Below are positions 6,266 through 9,422 of a stretch of 9,422 bases of DNA, one piece after another (position 1 is the stretch's first letter; each line of letters begins with the position of its first letter). A program made the translations under genes and the position numbers. The notes under the pieces were generated by a model. The model did no database searches, had not been told where the DNA came from, and was given only the letters and a program-made list of their open reading frames with translations. The stretch comes from CAXTTV01 sp964247295 (lineage in GTDB: Bacteria > Chloroflexota > Ktedonobacteria > Ktedonobacterales > Ktedonobacteraceae), in assembly GCA_964247295.1 (NCBI GenBank), contig CAXTTV010000190.1:1-9422 (forward strand). Direction: 5' to 3'.

Positions 6266-7140
6266 TATAATAACACTCCTATAAACCAGCCGCCCGCCAG
6301 CAGTAGGCAGACGCTGACAACAAGAACAAAAAAGGTTTTCCGTGTGGTAGCCGCTTGCGCTGGTCCAAAGTGTACCCCGAGCATCAATTCGAGTAGCAGC
6401 GTCACAATCAGGCAGCCCCAGATAATCCAGGGATTGGCCCTGACCTGTTGTGTGATTGTGAGCAGGGCCACAATCAACGTCCCCAGAAGCAGTAAGACGC
6501 GACAGACAAGAAAGGAACCTTTCAGACCCAGAGTGACAGCCAGGGTTCGTGCCCCGTTTGCGGCATCTTCCTCCAGATCTGGCAGTGAGTTCCCCAGATT
6601 AAGCGCGACCCCAAGACAGAAGCCCACAGGCAGTAACCAGAGCAGAAAAGGCAGAGGATGATTAACGGCGATAAAGGCATAAAGTGGGATCAATGGGATC
6701 GCCAGCGCGAAAACCACCCCACTCAAGGGCGTTGATTTCAGGCCCAAATTGTATCCCTGTCCTAAAATCAAGTAGGCGAGGGAGATAAGCAGGGCCAGAC
6801 GATTGAGCGGGAGGAGCAGGAGCAGCATCAAAGCTATCATGATCAGGCCGGCTGTCAATGCCTCTCCGGGCTTCACCAGCCCACGAGGGATCGCCTTGGT
6901 CCGTTTGCTCTGGCTATCTAGATCACGATCGCAGAAGTCATTCATAAAATTAATTGAAAGCTGCATCGCCGTGTGAGCCGCGATCGCTAGTAGTACCAGA
7001 GACCACTCATGGATCGGCCAGGCCGCGATCAATGTAAAAAGTGAGACAGCTAGAGTGTGAAAAAGCAATGGCATAGGATGGGAGAGCAGAAAAAAACCAG
7101 TTAAAACGTCACGCGGATCGCGCCTATATGCCATTTTCAT
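6265..7140 (-). CDS. UbiA-family membrane prenyltransferase
   Basis: This integral membrane protein (291 residues from the ATG; an in-frame GTG at 7152 would add four) has about eight or nine hydrophobic helices. The first Asp-rich motif NDFCDRDLD (67-75) fits NDxxDxxxD, and the second, DLEED (188-192), is followed by ARTLAV. These bind the Mg-diphosphate of the prenyl donor in UbiA enzymes. SKRTKAIPRG (78-87) and YNLGLKS (130-136) are further family-like stretches. The enzyme should transfer an isoprenoid chain to an acceptor in the membrane. Acceptors across the family include 4-hydroxybenzoate, DHNA, homogentisate, chlorophyllide and glycerol ethers, and nothing here decides among them. 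I preferred the ATG because GTGAG lies seven bases upstream of it, whereas the GTG has no clear ribosome site. The partner methyltransferase overlaps its stop by one base. Confidence 0.85.
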   Translation of the reverse strand: MKMAYRRDPRDVLTGFFLLSHPMPLLFHTLAVSLFTLIAAWPIHEWSLVLLAIAAHTAMQLSINFMNDFCDRDLDSQSKRTKAIPRGLVKPGEALTAGLIMIALMLLLLLPLNRLALLISLAYLILGQGYNLGLKSTPLSGVVFALAIPLIPLYAFIAVNHPLPFLLWLLPVGFCLGVALNLGNSLPDLEEDAANGARTLAVTLGLKGSFLVCRVLLLLGTLIVALLTITQQVRANPWIIWGCLIVTLLLELMLGVHFGPAQAATTRKTFFVLVVSVCLLLAGGWFIGVLL

Positions 7141-7169
7141 CAGCAGTCTCACAAGATAATAAATCGGAC

Positions 7170-7198
7170 AGTAAAAAAACGGTACCTCTCTATATCAA
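7170..7198 (-). promoter_or_regulatory. Possible promoter of the prenyltransferase-methyltransferase operon
   Basis: On the minus strand TTGATA (7198-7193) and TTTACT (7175-7170) are separated by 17 nt. It lies just past the terminator of the sigma operon and would give a leader of only about 20 nt, as expected for a separately transcribed pair. Confidence 0.45.
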
Positions 7199-7243
7199 GA
7201 TACACAGAGGCGAGAAGCCGGGTAGAAATAGGCATCAATCAAC

Positions 7244-7273
7244 AAAAGAGGTCCCTCTATGTCAGGGACCTCC
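7244..7273 (-). terminator. Intrinsic terminator of the sigma/anti-sigma operon
   Basis: Read on the minus strand, a perfect 9-bp stem GAGGTCCCT/AGGGACCTC (7272-7264 with 7256-7248) with a 7-nt loop is followed by TTTTGTTG. It begins about 25 bases after the anti-sigma stop codon and separates that operon from the prenyltransferase pair. Confidence 0.88.
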
Positions 7274-7297
7274 AAAGGTTTGGGGGTATTAGAAAGA

Positions 7298-7867
7298 TCA
7301 ATGTGAGCTGAGGCGTTGCCAGATCTGGGGTGAACGCATATCATTCAGCCAGGACGAGCGCAGTTCCTCCCCGACCACAACCAGGGTAATCGCCACACCG
7401 ACAATCCCACCAAGCAACCAGAGCTCCCAACTTAAAGACTGGAGATGGATCGAGACAATCATATCTATCAAATGCCTGAATGTTTGAGATAGACCATCAT
7501 GGCCGTTTGTGAACGGAAGGGAAGCGCGTAACCCAGGCTCATAGAGCAAGCAGATAAAGGTCGCGATTGCCGCCATTGCCACAACTGTGACCGTCTCAAT
7601 CAGAGAGGCGCGCATCAATGAAAATACTGGTTGTGGCTGGCGTCTGGGATGGAGTGCGATCCGCTGCATAATCTGCACCGTCAGGTTCTCCGGTTCAGAG
7701 ACCATATGTACAGAACGAATCGTCCCGGCCACCATCTCCAGGCGCTCCAGCTCGGCATGACAATCTAAACACTCGACAACATGCAATTCCAGCTCATTGC
7801 TTTGCCCATGCGGGAGTTGCCTGTCAATGTATAATTGCATCAGGTAACGCGCTTTAGAACATTTCAT
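7298..7867 (-). CDS. Zinc-finger (zf-HC2) anti-sigma factor, membrane protein
   Basis: This 189-residue protein starts with an anti-sigma zinc-binding domain: C3, then H29-x3-C33-x2-C36, the HxxxCxxC signature of ZAS-type anti-sigma factors. Residues 1-70 should lie in the cytoplasm and hold the sigma factor inactive. Two hydrophobic segments follow, about 88-109 and 148-166, with a loop of about 40 residues between them. With two spans both ends would be cytoplasmic and the loop outside, where a signal could be sensed. The start codon overlaps the sigma stop (ATGA, 4 nt), and AGAGGG sits seven bases before it, so the two are made in step. It probably releases the sigma factor on an envelope or redox signal; the signal is not readable from sequence. 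Confidence 0.88.
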   Translation of the reverse strand: MKCSKARYLMQLYIDRQLPHGQSNELELHVVECLDCHAELERLEMVAGTIRSVHMVSEPENLTVQIMQRIALHPRRQPQPVFSLMRASLIETVTVVAMAAIATFICLLYEPGLRASLPFTNGHDGLSQTFRHLIDMIVSIHLQSLSWELWLLGGIVGVAITLVVVGEELRSSWLNDMRSPQIWQRLSSH

Positions 7868-8517
7868 AGGCTATCCCTCTTTGCTTTACGATCGCGGTCG
7901 AATCCTTCCAGACGCTCTTTCAACAGATTGCGAGCTCGAAATAAATGTGTTTTAATAGTTCCAACTGGTACTGAAAGAATCTCAGCCATCTCCTCGTAGG
8001 TCATATCTTGAATATGGCGTAGTATCAACACAATTCGGTATTTATTGGGCAGGGAAGAAATCTGCTCCTGAATCATCTCCTGGCGCTCATGAGTCTCAAT
8101 CGCTGCATCAGCCTGGTTTTCACTATTTGCCATCTCCAGAGCCTGCTCCGCTTGCATAGTCGCCTGGAGCGCGGAGTCATGTTTTCGGAGCTGGAGCTGT
8201 TTCAGGGCACAGTTGTATGCGATGCGATACAACCATGTAGAAAACTGAGCATCGCCTCTAAATGTATGCAGTCCTTGCCAGGCCGCGAGAAATGTTTCCT
8301 GTGTCACCTCATTTGCCTCCTCGTACTGTTGAAGCATGCGGTACACAATATTGAAGACACGGCGCTGGTGACGTTGTACTAAAAGAGCAAAGGCATCTTG
8401 ATCTCCTTTTTTACAGGCCGCCACAAGTTGAGTATCATCAAGCTCGTTATTATAGGAGGCCGTATCAGAGATGGAAACGCCCAGGGTGTGTGATGTTTGC
8501 AATTGATGCTCACTCAT
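7864..8517 (-). CDS. ECF-family RNA polymerase sigma factor
   Basis: This 217-residue protein has the two ECF regions. Region 2 (about 41-107) includes ANEVTQETFLAAWQGL and FSTWLYRIAYN, which melt and bind the -10. Region 4 (about 154-204) includes LPNKYRIVLILRHIQ, then the helix-turn-helix MTYEEMAEILSVPVGTIKTH, which reads the -35. There is no sigma-70 region 3 or region 1.1. A 40-residue N-terminal tail precedes region 2. The acidic linker between the regions is somewhat longer than usual. Its gene is followed by, and overlaps, the anti-sigma factor gene. The start at 8517 has a poor ribosome site, which may keep expression low. A TGAAAC motif upstream could be an autoregulated -35 element. 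Confidence 0.92.
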   Translation of the reverse strand: MSEHQLQTSHTLGVSISDTASYNNELDDTQLVAACKKGDQDAFALLVQRHQRRVFNIVYRMLQQYEEANEVTQETFLAAWQGLHTFRGDAQFSTWLYRIAYNCALKQLQLRKHDSALQATMQAEQALEMANSENQADAAIETHERQEMIQEQISSLPNKYRIVLILRHIQDMTYEEMAEILSVPVGTIKTHLFRARNLLKERLEGFDRDRKAKRDSL

Positions 8518-8563
8518 AAATTTTATCTACTACAAACCTTTAGAGATTGAGAAAGGCGGAAAA

Positions 8564-8590
8564 GTTTCAAGGGGGAAAGAACGGTGAAAC
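8564..8590. promoter_or_regulatory. Inverted GTTTCA/TGAAAC pair between divergent genes: candidate ECF promoters
   Basis: GTTTCA (8564-8569) and TGAAAC (8585-8590) form an inverted repeat with a 15-nt spacer. TGAAAC is the -35 of several known ECF promoters such as the sigma-W class, and here one copy points toward the sigma gene and one toward the small membrane protein. The -10 regions do not match a shared motif well: the plus side has TGTA 15 nt downstream, and the minus side has nothing similar. Shared control by the adjacent sigma factor is therefore an inference; an operator palindrome is the alternative. Confidence 0.4.
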
Positions 8591-8645
8591 AACTATCGTA
8601 TTCAGTGTATCTTATCATATAAAGCAACATTCAAAGAGGGTGAAT

Positions 8646-9089
8646 ATGCCAGAATATCTTTTAGCCATTATTTTCCTGGCGTGGATGGCCGTATTTCTAG
8701 CCTTTATTATCCTGTTACGGTACATAGACCACCGTGAGCGCATGGCAATGATCGAGCATGGGATTGATCCATTAAGCTTGAGAAGGCCACAACGGCGTGG
8801 GAACGGAGTGATGCGCGGAGGATTGATTACCGCCATGGTTGGACTCTCACTCACCATTGGCCTGTACCCATTAGGGTACATTTTGCCAGCCAACCTGACC
8901 TCGATCCCTTTCCATCTGGGGCCCTGGCTTCTGCCAGGCTTGATCCCGCTCGGAGTAGGGATAGCCTTGACCGTTAGCCACTATCTTAGCCATGACACTG
9001 GAGAGCGAGAGAGCAAAGAAGAGGTAGAGTCTCATGGGGAACCCAAGGAATCAGGTCTGGGCCGTGATGAAGCCATTCCAGAGGAGTAG
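8646..9089 (+). CDS. Small membrane protein, DUF6249-like
   Basis: This 147-residue protein starts at an ATG preceded by AGAGGGTGA, which is a better start than the upstream in-frame TTG. It has an N-terminal transmembrane helix (about 4-24), then a basic cytoplasmic stretch with HRERMAMIEHGIDP (29-42). That stretch resembles the short motif of DUF6249 proteins, often found beside ECF sigma factors. Two more hydrophobic segments follow (about 58-80 and 90-110), and the tail is acidic and charged (from about 117). The family name is from recall of the motif. No enzymatic residues are visible. Its divergent position suggests a role in the same envelope response, possibly as a regulon member or accessory to the anti-sigma factor. 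Confidence 0.7.
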   Translation: MPEYLLAIIFLAWMAVFLAFIILLRYIDHRERMAMIEHGIDPLSLRRPQRRGNGVMRGGLITAMVGLSLTIGLYPLGYILPANLTSIPFHLGPWLLPGLIPLGVGIALTVSHYLSHDTGERESKEEVESHGEPKESGLGRDEAIPEE

Positions 9090-9153
9090 GTAGTTGTTCA
9101 TTCCGCGCTTTTGTCGAGATTTTACCAGTTTTTCAAAATTCCCAAAAAACCTC

Positions 9154-9182
9154 TTGACAATACGCAAAGGGAGTGTTATCAT
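9154..9182 (+). promoter_or_regulatory. Strong rRNA operon promoter
   Basis: A perfect TTGACA (9154-9159) and TATCAT (9177-9182) are 17 nt apart, with AT-rich sequence just upstream (9131-9150) that could act as an UP element. Transcription would start near 9189, leaving a leader of about 180 nt before 16S rRNA. Confidence 0.85.
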
Positions 9183-9191
9183 CTCTCATGC

Positions 9192-9236
9192 ACCGGACAA
9201 ACATAAAGATCCGGTAAGCGCGGATGCAGAGGCATC
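9192..9236 (+). other. Hairpins at the 5' end of the pre-rRNA leader
   Basis: ACCGGA (9192-9197) pairs with TCCGGT (9210-9215), and GATGC (9223-9227) pairs with GCATC (9232-9236). They lie right after the predicted start of the rRNA transcript. They may protect the 5' end or help processing. A loose boxA-like sequence (TGTCTTAAAAA, near 9318) is further along, but the match is too weak to call. Confidence 0.4.
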
Positions 9237-9370
9237 TTAGAACTTGAACAACTGAAGAGTGGTAAGGATAGACAATAGTAACAAAAGCAATTACCTGTTA
9301 AAATCAGTGACCGGACTTGTCTTAAAAATCATGAAAGAGACTCTGTAGAGAGGCTCTGACATATAAAAAT

Positions 9371-9422
9371 TGAATGGCGAGTTTGATCCTGGCTCAGGAT
9401 AAACGCTGGCGGCGTGCCTAAC
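9371..9422 (+). rRNA. 16S ribosomal RNA, 5' end only
   Basis: The universal 16S start GAGTTTGATCCTGGCTCAG begins at 9379, followed by the conserved ACGCTGGCGGCGTGCCTAA. The mature 5' end is placed about eight bases before that by comparison with E. coli and is uncertain by a few bases. The gene runs off the window. It is the first gene of the transcript from 9154-9182. Confidence 0.95.

Noticed and set aside
1..9422. CRISPR array, retron or toxin-antitoxin system
   Set aside because: No spaced short repeats, no reverse transcriptase and no recognisable toxin or antitoxin were seen on either strand.

Overview
The window looks like chromosomal DNA from a free-living bacterium, most plausibly a member of the Chloroflexota close to the Ktedonobacteria. 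That placement rests on the first ~50 nt of a 16S rRNA gene at the right edge and on the style of the regulators: a helix-turn-helix protein anchored in the membrane with an outer lectin-like domain, and an ECF sigma/anti-sigma pair. It is an inference, because so little of the 16S gene is present.

Left part (1-1640): a tRNA-Pro(GGG) transcription unit occurs twice as a 138-bp direct repeat (108-245 and 1502-1639, 134/138 identical, constant offset 1394). Between the copies lies an AT-rich segment with a complete class-beta (SPPY-type, probably N4-cytosine) DNA methyltransferase. Its stop codon overlaps the start of a second ORF that is cut off exactly where the right repeat begins. The arrangement reads as a restriction-modification (R-M) remnant inserted at a tRNA gene with a long target duplication, leaving an orphan methylase. 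The four differences between the repeats are two bases at the CCA position and two bases that form one compensatory pair in the terminator stem.

Middle part (1640-4952): an unassigned stretch, then a secreted BNR/sialidase-like protein (minus strand), and divergent from it a membrane-anchored XRE-type regulator with an outer concanavalin/LamG-like domain (plus strand). The 404-bp region between them carries three copies of TCGTTTTT, which are candidate operators. The pair may form a sensing and secretion unit.

Right part (5198-9422): on the minus strand, a UbiA-type prenyltransferase and a class-I O-methyltransferase are joined by a TAATG overlap, which suggests successive prenylation and methylation of one small-molecule acceptor. 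Upstream of them, ending in a strong terminator, is an ECF sigma/zinc-finger anti-sigma operon with an ATGA overlap. Divergent from it is a small membrane protein resembling DUF6249. An inverted pair of TGAAAC motifs sits between sigma and the small protein and could be two back-to-back ECF -35 elements. The window closes with a strong rRNA promoter, a leader with two small hairpins, and the 5' end of 16S rRNA.
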